From Meghimatium bilineatum (taxonomy: Eukaryota; Mollusca; Gastropoda; Stylommatophora; Philomycidae): 64,000 nucleotides of DNA. The translations under genes and the position numbers were made by a program. The stretch lies in the NCBI GenBank assembly GCA_034231615.1, contig CM067315.1, forward strand, positions 31,970,317-32,034,316, given 5' to 3'. How positions within the stretch are numbered: position 1 is the first letter of the stretch; each line of letters opens with the position of its first letter. The notes under the pieces are model-generated. The model did no database searches. It was given only the letters and a program-made list of their open reading frames with translations, and was not told the origin of the DNA. Below are positions 20,883-31,845 of the stretch, piece after piece.

Positions 20883-20983
20883 TTTCAGCGACTTGGGAAG
20901 TCATTTGCATAAATTTATATTTACTGGTTGTTATCCAATGTCTCTAGTTTACCCAGATGTATGCCATTGTTCACATCCCAGCG

Positions 20984-21135
20984 TAAAAATTCACTGTAAA
21001 CAGTATGTCATAACTCATACCATGGCGTATTAATTCACTGTAAACAGTATGTCATTACTCATACCATGGCGTATTACTTCACTGTAAACAGGAGGTTATT
21101 ACTCATACCATCGCGTATTAATTCACTGTAAGCAC
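20984..21135. repeat. 44-bp tandem repeat, 3.5 units
   Basis: Unit 'attcactgtaaacagtatgt' plus 'cattactcataccatggcgtatta'. Confidence 0.92.
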
Positions 21136-21139
21136 TCAG

Positions 21140-21568
21140 CAACAGCCAAGCCACTGTTCTGATAAAAATGTTCAATGTAACCGATATTGACAGTTGTTTT
21201 TCTTTAGTGACCCAATGGGTAGCTGATATTCCTTATGTAGTTTTTTGAATAAAAAAAACATAAGCAAATTTGTCATCTGACATATTAGGTTAGCTATTAG
21301 GGGCACCGCACCTCAGGGGGATGCCTTGAATGTATTAGACTTCGTTTTTATTCATAGATTTAGTTGATAAGAAATATAACTCATTTTAGTTTTAACGAGT
21401 AAGAATTGGAAGAATAGCCAAAGACAGATAACTAAAACTTGTCCATACACTTAACGGTACAAGTGGAAATGATACTAGATAGCACAATTTGTAATTCTTA
21501 GGATTACCTAAAAGAATCATCAGATATATGTCTGATATTATTTTTATAAAGTTAGTAGAATTGTTCTA
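21140..21568. other. No recognisable feature
   Basis: AT-rich, no repeats seen. Confidence 0.35.
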
Positions 21569-21570
21569 GG

Positions 21571-21722
21571 GAAGACGGATGTGTCGGGCCATTGAAGCAA
21601 ATAAATCGGCGAGACAACGCATTTTCTTTCTCTTGACTGTATCCTGCTGTAAATCTAGAAGAGCTATTGTTCTGCTGCAAGAGAGATACAGCGGGAGTTT
21701 GAGAATGAACGCTGAAGAAGGA
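21571..21722 (+). mobile_element. SINE-B copy
   Basis: From 'gaagacggatgtgtcgggcc' through 'acaacgcattttctttctct' and 'ctgctgcaagagag' to 'gtttgagaatgaacgctgaa' and GAAGG. Confidence 0.9.
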
Positions 21723-21894
21723 GAGAAAGTTGACTAAACAAAATGGATGCGCTTTTTGCTACGATGTGAAATCCATCCGTGTATCATGAACAAGATCGAT
21801 GCTGCCCTGCTGGAGGAAGATCTTAGCACTACGTTTGAAAATCTGAACATCAGATTTACATTCGGGACTAGCACAAGGTTCTCCCTTTCTCCCT

Positions 21895-22100
21895 TTATCA
21901 ACTGTGCTATTAGACATCTATACAGTAACAGTAGCCAATCTCCATCTCCCTGGTCAAGGATGTATCAACTGTACTTTTAGACATCTATACAGCAAAAGTA
22001 GCCAATCTCCCTGGTCAAAGATGTATAAACTGTGCTATTAGACATATATACAGCAGAGGCAGCCAATCTTCATCTCCCTGGTCAAGGATGTACATTGACA
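21895..22100. repeat. About 64-bp tandem repeat, three units
   Basis: Unit contains 'ctgtgctattagacatctat' and 'gccaatctccctggtcaagg'; the middle unit lacks the 'catctc' insertion. Confidence 0.88.
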
Positions 22101-22735
22101 GTCGCTGATGACATCCTAACCTGCAGGCTTGGTTCCCTCCTATATAAAATGACCCAAGACATTCAGAAAATACTATATGTCATATTGAACGAGTATACGG
22201 AGTGAGTTATGAGTTATCACTGCAGGTTATCATCAGCGCACGCCGGTTAAATCATTAGGTGCTCCGGTACCTGTTTGAAGAAATTCAGCACAATGCGGTG
22301 GCTGACAGTTCCAGTTTCATGCGGATTTATCAGTATCTTGGTATATCTAATATGTTATCTCTTTACGGGTTGGTGGTCATGATTCACACTTTTAAAACCC
22401 GTCTATGTATATGATTCCCCTTAATGTATTAACTATGCCAGATTGATTAATGGGTGTACCTCTTGACATTGTGAACATGCTCACCAATGTATCGGCTCGT
22501 TCTTTACATCCATTACCCGAATGTCCTGGTACGAATATAAAGATCATCTTTGTGGTAATAGATTGTTTAAGTAATCACCCATTGAGAGCGAAAACTCCTA
22601 TTTTTTTAATAATCGTACTGCTAAATCTAACATATCCTGGAAACTCTTGGTGAGATCTATGTCATATGCTGGAGCTCAGAAATCCTGCCTCAAAACCTGA
22701 AAGATTTCTCAAATGTCCATCCATATAACGGTTAG
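22101..22735. other. No recognisable feature
   Basis: Unassigned; may include more of the 5' neighbour of the RT fragment that follows but nothing is readable. Confidence 0.3.
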
Positions 22736-22739
22736 GGAA

Positions 22740-22918
22740 ATAAGCAATCCCATGACAACCACACAAAGATATCTTTGCTATCTATAGCTGGTAAAATATT
22801 AGCTCGTGTAATACTAATCCAACTTACAGACACTCACAGATAATCTTGTGTCTAAACGCCAGTGCGGATCTCGTACACGTCGCGGGACAGTAGACATGAA
22901 TCTTTGTACATGCACATT
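22740..22918 (+). mobile_element. LINE RT finger-domain fragment
   Basis: One frame reads DNHTKISLLSIAGKILARVI, and after a frame change RQCGSRTRRGTVDMNL follows. This corresponds to the RT N-terminal motifs 'C.N.RGI.LLS..GKI..R...' and 'Q.GFR.GRGT.D'. It is truncated at its 3' side by the 25-bp minisatellite. Confidence 0.85.
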
Positions 22919-22959
22919 AATATCTCAGGTGTCACTGTCTAATTATTGTCGAAGATTCA

Positions 22960-23525
22960 CATCCATGTTATAATCTAAAACTCACATCCATGTTAGAATC
23001 TAAAACTCACATCCATGTTATAATCTAAAACTCACATCCATGTCAGAATCTAAAACTCACATCCATGTCAGAATCTAAAACTCACATCCATGTCAGAATC
23101 TAAAACTCACATCCATGTCAGAATCTAAAACTCACATCCATGTCAGAATCTAAAACTCACATCCATGTCAGAATCTAAAACTCACATCCATGTCAGAATC
23201 TAAAACTCACACCCATGTTAGAATCTAAAACTCACATCCATGTTAGAATCTAAAACTCACATCCATGTTAGAATCTAAAACTCACATCCATGTTATAATC
23301 TAAAACTCACATCCATGTTAGAATCGAAAACTCACATCCATGTCAGAATCTAAAACTCACATCCATGTCAGAATCTAAAACTCACATCCATGTCAGATCT
23401 AAAACTCACATCCATGTCAGAATCTAAAACTCACACCGATGTTAGAATCTAAAACTCACATTCATGTTAGAATCTAAAACTCACATTCATGTTAGAATCG
23501 AAAACTCACATCCATGTTAGAATCA
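22960..23525. repeat. 25-bp minisatellite, about 22 copies
   Basis: Unit AAAACTCACATCCATGTCAG plus AATCT; C/T (GTCAG/GTTAG) and A/G variants form blocks, with TT-type units at both edges and TC-type in the centre. Confidence 0.97.
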
Positions 23526-23638
23526 ATGTTATGTAGCTCTGAAGAATATTTTTCTTCTAACGATACAGTATACTACAATACTACACTATATACTTTTCTT
23601 CTAAAGACACAATATACCAACAATATACTTTTCATTGG

Positions 23639-23803
23639 AATTCTTCTTCTTCAGCGTTCCATGTCAAAGTCTCACCGGATCTGTCTTGTGTGATGGAACA
23701 ATCGTCCTGCTAGATTTCCAGCATGATGTAGTTCAGAGAATGGAAATTGCGTTAATTTTTTGCGCCAATGTTCCGACACATCCGTGTTCGACGGGTCATT
23801 TCC
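23639..23803 (-). mobile_element. SINE-B copy
   Basis: Plus strand from AATTCTTCTTCTTCAGCG through 'gctagatttccagcatgatg' to 'gacacatccgtgttcgacgg'. A few small deletions. Confidence 0.88.
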
Positions 23804-23867
23804 AGTAATTCATATAAAAGACGTAACATTTTCTCTGTATTATGTACTTTGTTTCACCGTATGCTGC

Positions 23868-24040
23868 AATCCTTCACTTTCCTATATTACTAACGTTTGC
23901 TGCAAACCTTCACTTTCCTATATTACTAACGTTTGCTGCAAACCTTCAATTTCCTATATTACTAACGTTTGCTGCAAACCTTCACTTACCTATATTACTA
24001 ACGTTTGCTGCAACCCTTCAATTTCCTATATTACTAACTT
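23868..24040. repeat. 36-bp tandem repeat, five units
   Basis: Unit CTTCACTTTCCTATATTACT plus AACGTTTGCTGCAAAC. Unit is a multiple of 3, so the frame is kept for about 100 codons; this is still not evidence of a gene. Confidence 0.95.
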
Positions 24041-24064
24041 TTCATGTGTAAACATTATGCTATC

Positions 24065-24700
24065 AGAAATCTGAGACTCTCTGTTCATTCCCTGGCTCCA
24101 GAACAAACAATGAAAGAATTCCTAAATATTTCAAAAAACAGAATGACAACACGCACAACTGAATACCACAAGGGAGAATAATCATAACTCAGAATTCAAG
24201 GATTTCTTATCAATGCCATCTTGGTCTGTATGGTGTTCTGGATAAAAGCTCAAAAATGTGCAAGACATGAGAGAAATGGAGCTGAGAAATTCATTTTTAC
24301 TCTCAGTACATACATTTGATATAACCTAGATTTATTTCGCAACTATAGTTTGTTGAAGTGTGCAGTGTTTTTATCAGCAACATTTTCGAAACGTAGTCAA
24401 CCAACTTAACAGAAAACGAAACATAAAGCTGTATTCAGTTACTAGAAGAACAGTAGATGTTTCTGTATTTGCGTGTTACGAAATCCAAGACACAGAAGAG
24501 AGTTAGCTCCGTGGCTCTGAACTTTACAGGCCGTGAAGCTGAATTAATTAAGCCTTAATTTGTTGCGTTTTTTATTATTGTAACGCTTTACATGGGTTAC
24601 TATTTATATACTTACAGTAGCATTGACTATTTTTGGCATCCAATTTCAAGTAAATAAATATTGGTCAACGGAAAAACGTTACTATGTGTGTATCTGTATA
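24065..24700. other. No recognisable feature
   Basis: AT-rich unassigned sequence. Confidence 0.35.
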
Positions 24701-24704
24701 TATG

Positions 24705-24858
24705 CATCTTTTTTTTTTTGGTTCTCAAACTCTCGCCGTATCTCTCCTATAGCAGGACATTGGTCCTTCTAAAGTTTCATCAGGATTTAGTCCAGGGAAC
24801 TAAAACACGTTATGTCGCCGTTTTTTTTATGCCAGTGGTCTAAGTCATACGACTTTGG
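24705..24858 (-). mobile_element. SINE-B copy without its GAA tail
   Basis: Plus strand from 'ggttctcaaactctcgccgt' through 'gtccttctaaagtttcatca', 'acacgttatgtcgccgtttt' to 'atacgactttggcg'. The expected CTTCTTCAGCG at the left is replaced by a T run. Confidence 0.8.
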
Positions 24859-25044
24859 CGCTCGTAACTAACATGTTCAATTTTTAAACACTTCCACTGA
24901 ACGGTGGACGTCTCTAACCATCTCGCTAGTAGAGTAAGCCCAGTCATACGAGATAATTGTTTATCGTACTTGCACGCTGGTCTTTAAGCTAAAAGCTAAC
25001 CAATGTCACGCATGCGTACCTATTTTTTGCCGCTGTCTTGCATT

Positions 25045-25235
25045 GCTATCGACATAACCACATGCGCCCACATAAGTGTATCTGTATTGCACAATATGCC
25101 CACATATGTGTATCTGTATTGAACGCATACGTCCACATACATATATCTATATTTCACACATGGTCCCACATACATTTATCTGTATTGCACGAATACTCCC
25201 ACATATATGTATCTGTATTGCACACTTATAAACGT
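25045..25235. repeat. About 33-bp tandem repeat, six units
   Basis: Unit 'cccacatatgtgtatctgta' plus 'ttgcacacatac'; units are diverged. Confidence 0.85.
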
Positions 25236-25447
25236 GTGATATTTCTTAATATTGTTTCTGTTTGTCCTCATGTGAACATGGAGATAATAGCCACAGAAGC
25301 CAGTCCAGGTTTGTTTAAAGGATTAAGTTTTTCTTAAAGAAATTAATCTCTGTATTGATTACTGGATTAGTGCACACCGATTACAATATTATATTTCTGC
25401 CAGGATACTCAAATATTCGAATGAAATTGTTAACGTAATCGATTTTA
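25236..25447. other. No recognisable feature
   Basis: Unassigned spacer. Confidence 0.3.
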
Positions 25448-25985
25448 TTGTTGCTTATATTTATACTCGAATCTTGGGTGACAATGACAACAGTGATTGT
25501 ATCATATTTCAAGGGTATACTGCGCAATATAGGAAAATGCATAATAAGAATAGAGGGGAATACTTTTTCTCAACAACGCCAAGAACATAACATTGATCGT
25601 CTGTCCTGGTCACGTGGGTGTTCGGAGCAAGGAAAGAACTAACATATCGGCAGATTCAATGAATTGCAAAGTGATTAGAAAGGACAGGCTGAGTAAATTA
25701 GAGCAGTCATGTATACACTATAAAATTATGACGAGGATGCTGAAAAGGACAGTATAAATGTTCAGAGAATGGTAGAAATGGGAGTGACCAAGGGAGACGG
25801 TAGGAAGTGAGTCCTCACTAGAAAGATCAGAATAACTCACAACCAACAACAGACTGGAACACTGATCTTGTATATGTTTAGATGTCCAATGGAAAGGAAA
25901 ACAAATCAGTTATGGGAATGCCCTTTGTGCAGCGAAGCTGGCTCATAATAAAAAGCCATTAATCATGAATAAAGTATATTCTCCT
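25448..25985 (+). mobile_element. RH1 LINE fragment: end of RNase H and C-terminus
   Basis: Pieces in several frames, in family order: YFKGILRNIGKCIIRIEG (RNase H helix after the third motif), CPGHVGVRSKERT (matching CPGHAGVRGNERAD at 2.6 kb), FREW/KWE stretch matching 'HIQRMVEMGG', 'ERSE*LTTNNRLEH' matching RRTHNQLLTG, and YGNALCA matching 'WECPLC'. It ends in 'taatcatgaataaagtatat', the RH1-type tail. At least four frame disruptions. Confidence 0.8.
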
Positions 25986-26012
25986 TAAACAGAAGGTGCA
26001 TATATTCTAAGC

Positions 26013-26383
<371 letters not shown>

Positions 26384-26399
26384 TTCTAAGCGATTCTAA

Positions 26400-26705
26400 G
26401 CATAAAAATAGTGACTAACGAAAATCCGCAAAATAATCAAAAAATTTAACGAAAGGGGGCCTAATTAATTATGTTGGAAGGTCTTCAATGGTGTTGGTAA
26501 TGGCGAAATAAATCTAATCAACACGTTGTATGATTGGCTATTAAGCTTATTCTCTTTACCACCTATCATTGGTTCAGAATAATTGAACACCCGATATAGA
26601 ACAAATAAATTCAAGCAGGAAGCGTGAGGATAAATGAAAATAATTCTTACAATAGTCTCTCATCGGAGGGAGATGTGTTACCAAAATAAAACATAACACA
26701 ACCTA
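26400..26705. other. No recognisable feature
   Basis: AT-rich unassigned sequence. Confidence 0.35.
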
Positions 26706-26709
26706 ACAA

Positions 26710-26815
26710 CGAGATCTTGACATTTGCCCGGTGTTACTCCACGGGAATTGAACCAGGTCCGTTCTAGTTGCACCGAATCGCTCTGCAACATAAGTTAACA
26801 CATTTTCGTGCTTGA
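26710..26815 (-). mobile_element. SINE-T3, tRNA-like head
   Basis: Minus strand 'ttgcagagcgattcggtgca' followed by ACCTGGTTCAATTCCCGTGG, the latter a good B box (GGTTCAATTCC). About 40 bp of it is homologous to the arms of the hairpin at 4.62 kb. Confidence 0.6.
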
Positions 26816-27364
26816 CCTACCACATCCCCTAAAAAAGATGCGATCTCGTCAAGACATTCAATCTATGTACTCAAGTCACTAAGAACGGACAAATCGATAC
26901 AAGGACTATTACAACAACGAACATCCTGTACAAGTATTGAAGTATCCTCAGTAACACAAACATAGAACATATATATTTGTACTACAAGGTACTACATGGA
27001 ACAAGACACCAGCTCACAAACACATGAATAAATCACACAATGCCATTGGGTCAAAGGGCATGAACGCATGGATCGCTGGAACAGCAGCCATGCTTTCAAT
27101 CATGATGAACTTGTCCGTCTTTTGTTTCAGTAGGTGATGACATGATTTGTTATGTGCCAGGCATTCTATTTATTATTGTGCCACGTTCCTCCGTGTATCT
27201 GCTCACCTGTGGGAACTAGGTATAATAAACTGTCAGATAAGTACACGTCTCTGGGAAGCAAACAAGCTCAGAGTTCATAGGTCGTGACCTTCCTATGATG
27301 ATTAGTGGGGTCGTGGTTGAAATAGGCATCATATTATTTTTAGTACGATTCTGCCCAGCACAAT
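26816..27364. other. No recognisable gene
   Basis: Unassigned; may hold more of the SINE body. Confidence 0.3.
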
Positions 27365-27870
27365 TCATCATCATCAGGTGCCATATCCGCAACGAAGGTT
27401 AACTGCAACAGACCTCCAATATCCCCTGTCTCTTGTTTTGGTGGTACACTCTGCTAGACTGTACCCTGTACGTTTTGTGATGTTACTCTCCCACTTGTAT
27501 CTCTGCCTACCATTTGCTCGCTTTCCTTTGACTTTACCCTCAAGTAAAGTCTTCAACAAGGTGCATTGAAAAATAAAATAGAATAATTTGTCATATTTGA
27601 CCATTTGAAATATTTTCTCCACCTCTATTTCTGTCTTCTAACCAATTGTTTCAGCCTTTTAATGTGTCAAAAATATTTTATTTGCCTGATCTTTATTTCT
27701 CTTAGTAATTATTTCTTCATATTAAGTGCTTTTAGAACCTATTTGTTTTCTTCTCTTCCCATAATGTTCTCCCTGTTCTTCTATATACCCAAATCTCAAA
27801 GGCATAAATTCAATCTATTAATGGTTTGTTTGGTGTCCATGTTTCTGAGCCATTAATAGTGGTGTAAATA
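27365..27870 (-). mobile_element. ER1 LINE 3' end, with an 85-bp insertion
   Basis: Minus-strand translation has KVKGKRANGRQRYKWESNIT then YSLAECTTKTRDRGYWRSVA and NLRCGYGT, followed on that strand by the ER1 tail of TGATGATG. That is the basic C-terminus shared with 31.0 kb (GKVKGKRARGRQRYKWE). Upstream of an approximately 85-bp insertion (27565-27652) the homology resumes up to 'ccatgtttctgagccat' (YGSETW). ER1 is a non-LTR element of the endonuclease/RT type. Confidence 0.85.
27565..27652. repeat. Small insertion beginning CATTGAAAAAT
   Basis: Sequence absent from the other ER1 copies. It starts CATTGAAAAAT and ends TTGTTTCAG, with 'catatttgaccatttg' inside, and resembles 29590-29662. Confidence 0.5.
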
Positions 27871-28094
27871 GTCAAATGGAGTGAGTCAATAGACCGTTGA
27901 ATCAGCAATGCTCCATACGATAAACTTCAGATGTTACAACTATCAACAAGCTAGTTTTTCCAGAAGCAACATTTCCTTTTGTGACTTGGACAATAGCATC
28001 CTCAATAGAAAAGCAAAAACAAAAAAAAAACCCAAAAAATTACATTTGAAAAGAAATGCTATAGAAAGGTATTACGTGTATCGTGAATAGAAAG

Positions 28095-28350
28095 TCAATC
28101 AAACACAGATGTCCGTAAAGACCAGAACATAAAAGAGGACTGGTTACTCATAACTATAAACAAAAGCGGAAGGTAACAAAATTCGGCCATATAAAAAGAA
28201 CAGTTGGTAATAAATATTAATCATGGAAGGAAGGGTTTCAGAACAGAGAACAAGAGGCAGACCAAGACTCATGTATTTACATGATATCAAAGACCATTTG
28301 AATATAACACTGTAAATGATTGGATAACGTGCACAGGAACGGAAAAACTA
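28095..28350 (+). mobile_element. ER-type LINE 3' remnant
   Basis: RTRGRPRLMYLHDIKDHLNI, then 'DW.TCTGTEKLQTCN' equivalents: the RGRP...W..DI segment and the DR..W segment of a LINE C-terminus. Diverged and frame-broken. Confidence 0.65.
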
Positions 28351-28365
28351 CAAACTTGCAACTGA

Positions 28366-28408
28366 GTCGCTACATAGTGGCTACATAGTGGCTACATAGT
28401 GGCTACAG
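28366..28408. repeat. 11-bp tandem repeat
   Basis: Four copies of GCTACATAGTG at the end of the LINE remnant, probably grown from its 3' end. Confidence 0.9.
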
Positions 28409-28612
28409 TGTGGACAGCGTTCTGCAAGGGACACGTCCCAAATAAGAAAATACATGTAAGAAAAGAATGAATATTGATGACGAAGATCGTGTTGCATTTG
28501 AGTACGAATCTGTCACTTTTGCCACTTGTGCCACGTGGAGGAGGTTAACTTTCAGTCTGATATTGATGTTCTTGTATATTTTTGATGAGGAAGTGCCCAG
28601 AGTTTGTGCGAA

Positions 28613-28950
28613 GTTACTCATCATTATCAAGTTCCGTCTCCACAGTGAAGGTTGGCTGTAACATAAATCCAATATTTCCTGTCTTGGTAGTGCACTCTGC
28701 TAGAATATAACCTGTAGGTGGTGGTGTAGCTCTTCCTCGTATATCTGCCTACCTTTTGCTCGTCTCCGCTCGACTTTATCCTCATGTAAGGTATTTTAAT
28801 GTGTCAAAGTTGTTATTTGCTTGATCTTTATGTCTTTAAATAATTCTTTCTTCATACTAAATGTTGTTAGAACCCCTTTCTTTGTTTTCTTCTATTTCCA
28901 TGATGTTCTCCTTATTCGTCTATATATCCCCATCTCAAAGACATTCATTC
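28613..28950 (-). mobile_element. ER1 LINE 3' end copy
   Basis: Minus-strand equivalent of 31.15-30.82 kb: 'ccgtctccacagtgaaggtt', 'cactctgctagaatataacc', 'ctgcctaccttttgctcgtc', 'atgatgttctcc', and 'cccatctcaaagacattc'. It carries a 15-bp deletion where the 27.4-kb copy has its insertion. Confidence 0.85.
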
Positions 28951-29110
28951 TGTCTTATAATTATTTTGAAGTTATTGCTGTCTGTTAAATGACACTCTCG
29001 GACTGAAGAGAAAACTTTGTCCACATCTAATCTCATTATCTTAGTCATCTGCGAAAAATTACTATGCACCCAAGCGATATTTATCTCAGAAGATCTCAGA
29101 ACACATAGAG
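28951..29110. other. No recognisable feature
   Basis: Unassigned spacer. Confidence 0.3.
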
Positions 29111-29112
29111 GA

Positions 29113-29335
29113 TTGACTTCTTTGTACTTGGGTGTCCCCATATGTACTCTGCTCCACTAAACTCCACGTACTGAGAATACCACGCATAGCATTAATACCA
29201 TATCTTCAAGAGAATCCCAAGGCATCAAATTTATAAACAGGACGTCGCGAGAGAGTTTCGAACTTTTGTCCACTTGAGTACAAACCGAGCAGCATAATCA
29301 CTACGCCAAGACATTCTTTATACGAGTGGAATTGA
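29113..29335 (-). mobile_element. SINE-T2 copy
   Basis: Minus strand: 'cttggcgtagtgattatgct' (A-box-like) and AAAGTTCGAAACTCTC (B-box-like), with the 3' region 'gattgacttctttgtacttg' on the plus strand as at 17.16 kb. Confidence 0.7.
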
Positions 29336-29589
29336 CTGGCTCATCCCATAGATCGTGACTAGAAGCCATGTCGGAATTAAATGTATAAAAGTCTTTTATT
29401 ATATGTCATGATTCCTCAAGTATCAGTTAGTTCTGAACATGAGTAATTAACACATGGTCAAAATTATGAAGTATTTGTTTACTTCTAATGAAATGTGAAA
29501 CGTTGCAGTTTACAGCTAGGTTGCGATAGCTTGTGATTTGATAATGTGTGCTCTCAAAAACAAGCGACTATTTCAAAATTTAGATTTGT
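29336..29589. other. No recognisable feature
   Basis: AT-rich unassigned sequence. Confidence 0.3.
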
Positions 29590-29662
29590 CTGGAGGAGCA
29601 TTGAAAAATGCAGTAATTGGTCAGATTTGACCATCTTGCGTTATTTTTTCAACTTCTGTTGC
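29590..29662. repeat. Second CATTGAAAAAT element
   Basis: Starts CATTGAAAAATGCAG, holds the palindromic GGTCAGATTTGACC, and ends TTCTGTTGCAG. Same ends as the insertion at 27565. Confidence 0.45.
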
Positions 29663-29667
29663 AGAAA

Positions 29668-30068
29668 GAGGGGGGTGCAAACAGGAGAAAAGAATGTTCA
29701 CCTTCCATGCATGTCGTAAGAGGACATTAAGGAGGTTATGGTTGGATCGTTGGCTGTCCCATCCTATATAGGGTCAATGTGATCCAGAAGTCGGAATGAC
29801 GTCTGATGTGTCAGGCCGAAAGTTGCAGCTTTAGCAGCAAATCTGTACATCATGATATGACATATTTCATTCTCCGGACTACATCCTGCTCATTTGCAGA
29901 ACTCTGAGAACGGACTATATCCTTCTCATTTGCAGAACTCTGAGAACGGACTACATCATGCTTATTTGCAGAACTCTGAGAACGGACTACATCCTGCTTA
30001 TTTGCAGAACTCTGAGAACGGACTACATCCTGCTTATTTGCAGAACTCTGAGAACGAACGTAGTAGTA
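29668..30068 (+). mobile_element. SINE-A with internal 36-bp expansion
   Basis: Normal SINE-A from 'gcaaacaggagaaaagaatg' through 'catgcatgtcgtaagaggac', 'gaggttatggttgg', 'tcccatcctatatagggtca', 'tgtgtcaggccgaaag' to 'ttctccggactacatcctgc'. The segment 'cggactacatcctgctcatt' plus 'tgcagaactctgagaa' is then repeated five times before the element's last bases (GAACG...). Length about 400 instead of 280 bp. Confidence 0.9.
29875..30054. repeat. 36-bp tandem repeat inside SINE-A
   Basis: Five units, 0-3 differences each; a 91-codon frame of QNSENGL.P repeats is an artefact. Confidence 0.95.
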
Positions 30069-30225
30069 GAAGGAGGAGGAGGAGACTTATTACTAGCAAC
30101 ATTCGTCTTTCAATACAATATTATTATTGTTGTGCTAAAATGATAATAATCTGCAATCTATGGCGATGATAAATGTAACTCACAAGACCAACCTGAGTCA
30201 CTAAAAGTATACAATAGGATGTACA

Positions 30226-30494
30226 AGGGATCAGCGTTAGCGCAGTGGCTAGCGCACTGGCTTCGCATATGAGTGGTCCTGGGTTCATTCCCCAGTTGAG
30301 GCGGAAATCTTTTTAAGATAGCAACATCTCCCGGGTCGACACAGCCTTAAATGGGTACCGGATTAATCCGGGAAGTAAAGACTGCGAGGGAGAGGAGATG
30401 GCTACCGCCCTCATTTGCAGAGCCTCTGAAATGTGAGATCGCTAACATCTCACACTCCTACGGCATTAATAATGATATGGGTTACTTTACTTAT
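30226..30494 (+). mobile_element. SINE-T1, tRNA-headed, better copy
   Basis: 'ttagcgcagtggctagcgca' (A box region) and GGTCCTGGGTTCATTCCCC (B box). Body and end ('gggttactttac') match the 11.8-kb copy. Possible target duplication TACAAGG at about 30219 and 30497. Confidence 0.9.
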
Positions 30495-30680
30495 TTTTTA
30501 CAAGGAGTATGTATATGTATAATCACATGCCCACTTGAATCATTGCGTTCAGTTAATTCTCTTATGTGGCGTTCATTCTTTTAACTATCCGCGATCACTG
30601 TCTCCTTTGTAAAAAAAAGTAGAAGAAAAAAACGCAAGAGTGGCAACAGGGGTTCTAATAGTAGACACTGTATTATGAGT
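30495..30680. other. No recognisable feature
   Basis: Unassigned spacer. Confidence 0.3.
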
Positions 30681-30746
30681 GTGACAACCCAGGTCTGTAC
30701 GCCTAGTTCAGTGTGAAGAGATTAATGATACTCTTTTCTTTACTGG
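30681..30746. repeat. Left copy of a 66-bp direct repeat flanking a LINE end
   Basis: 'gtctgtacgcctagttcagt' and 'gtgaagagattaa' recur at 31173-31239 with about 10 differences. Confidence 0.85.
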
Positions 30747-30757
30747 TATGTGGTGTG

Positions 30758-31170
30758 ACATGGCTCAGAAACATGGACACTAAATAAACAATTAGAAGAC
30801 AAAATTGATGCCTTTGAGATGTGGGTATATAGAAGAATAGGGAGAACATCATGGAAAGAGAAGAAAACAAATAAAGAGGTGCTAAAGACACTTAATATGA
30901 AGAAAGAACTACTAAGAGAAATAAAGATCAGGCAAATAAAATACTTTGGACACATTAAAAGACATGACACCTTATTGAAGACCTTACTTGAGGGTAAAGT
31001 CAAAGGGAAGCGAGCAAGAGGTAGGCAGAGATACAAGTGGGAGAGTAACATTACACGATGGACAGGTTACAGTCTAGCAGAGTGCACCACCAAGACAAGA
31101 GACATGAGATGTTGGAGATACGTTGCAGCCAACCTCCGTTGCGGAGACGGCACTTGATGATGATGATGTG
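30758..31170 (+). mobile_element. ER1 LINE 3' end, best copy
   Basis: Open from GSETWTLNKQLEDKIDAFEM to the natural stop at 31155-31157. It includes WVYRRIGRTSWKEKKTN, IRQIKYFGHIKRHDTLLKTL, KGKRARGRQRYKWESNITRW and CCW-like RCWRYVAANLRCGDGT. This is about 130 residues of the RT C-terminal domain, a region with basic nucleic-acid-binding character. The tail after the stop is TGATGATGATG, a short-unit 3' tail as used by RTE-like clades. 5'-truncated right at the YGSETW motif. No frame break in this segment. Confidence 0.9.
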
Positions 31171-31172
31171 GT

Positions 31173-31239
31173 GTGACAATCCGGGCCTGGACGTCTAGTT
31201 CAGTGTGAAGAGATTAAGGTTATCTTTTCTTTACTGGCA
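31173..31239. repeat. Right copy of the 66-bp direct repeat
   Basis: Pair of 30681-30746; starts right after the LINE tail. Confidence 0.85.
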
Positions 31240-31244
31240 AGGCT

Positions 31245-31845
31245 GCAATATGGCAGCGGCATCACAGCTAAAGAAAGAAGATTTCGGCTTCCCATGACGC
31301 CTCGCGGCACACATGAATAGTACAGAACAAGACAAGATAATAGGACTGCAACTGTTGACCTCTCTATTGGTTACAAACGGCAGTGAAATTTAAAGAAGGG
31401 AAACAAATACAGATACACATTTTCAAAGAATAAAACCATATATCCTTCTCATTCTTATTCAACGATTTGAGCACATCGACATACATTTTCTTTCATTCCC
31501 TACTCTGTCTCATCTTCCTACACCCATTCTGTTACCATTTTTCAAACTAATCTAAATCTTTCTTTTATCCATTATAAAATTCACCACTTTCCGTTCTACT
31601 GCTCCAAATCTCCACTTGCATTCTCCTATTGTCGCCTCTCAGTAGCGGTTGCTATGGTTACAAGTGGACGCTCTTTGACGCTGCTCGGCTTTATCAATTA
31701 AGAAACTCTCAAGGGCGGAACAGACATCCGGGAAGGGGAGGGTCAAGAGTTGTCTAGGAATGAAAGATCAAGAAGCCAAGGGGCTGTGTAGCATCGTTTA
31801 TATGTACACAGAAAATGAAGTTTTCAGGAAGTTGAGAAAATATGT
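31245..31845. other. No recognisable feature
   Basis: Unassigned, moderately AT-rich. Confidence 0.35.

Noticed and set aside
21747-21980. 77-codon open frame after SINE-B
   Set aside because: Overlaps the start of a tandem repeat and has no recognisable content.
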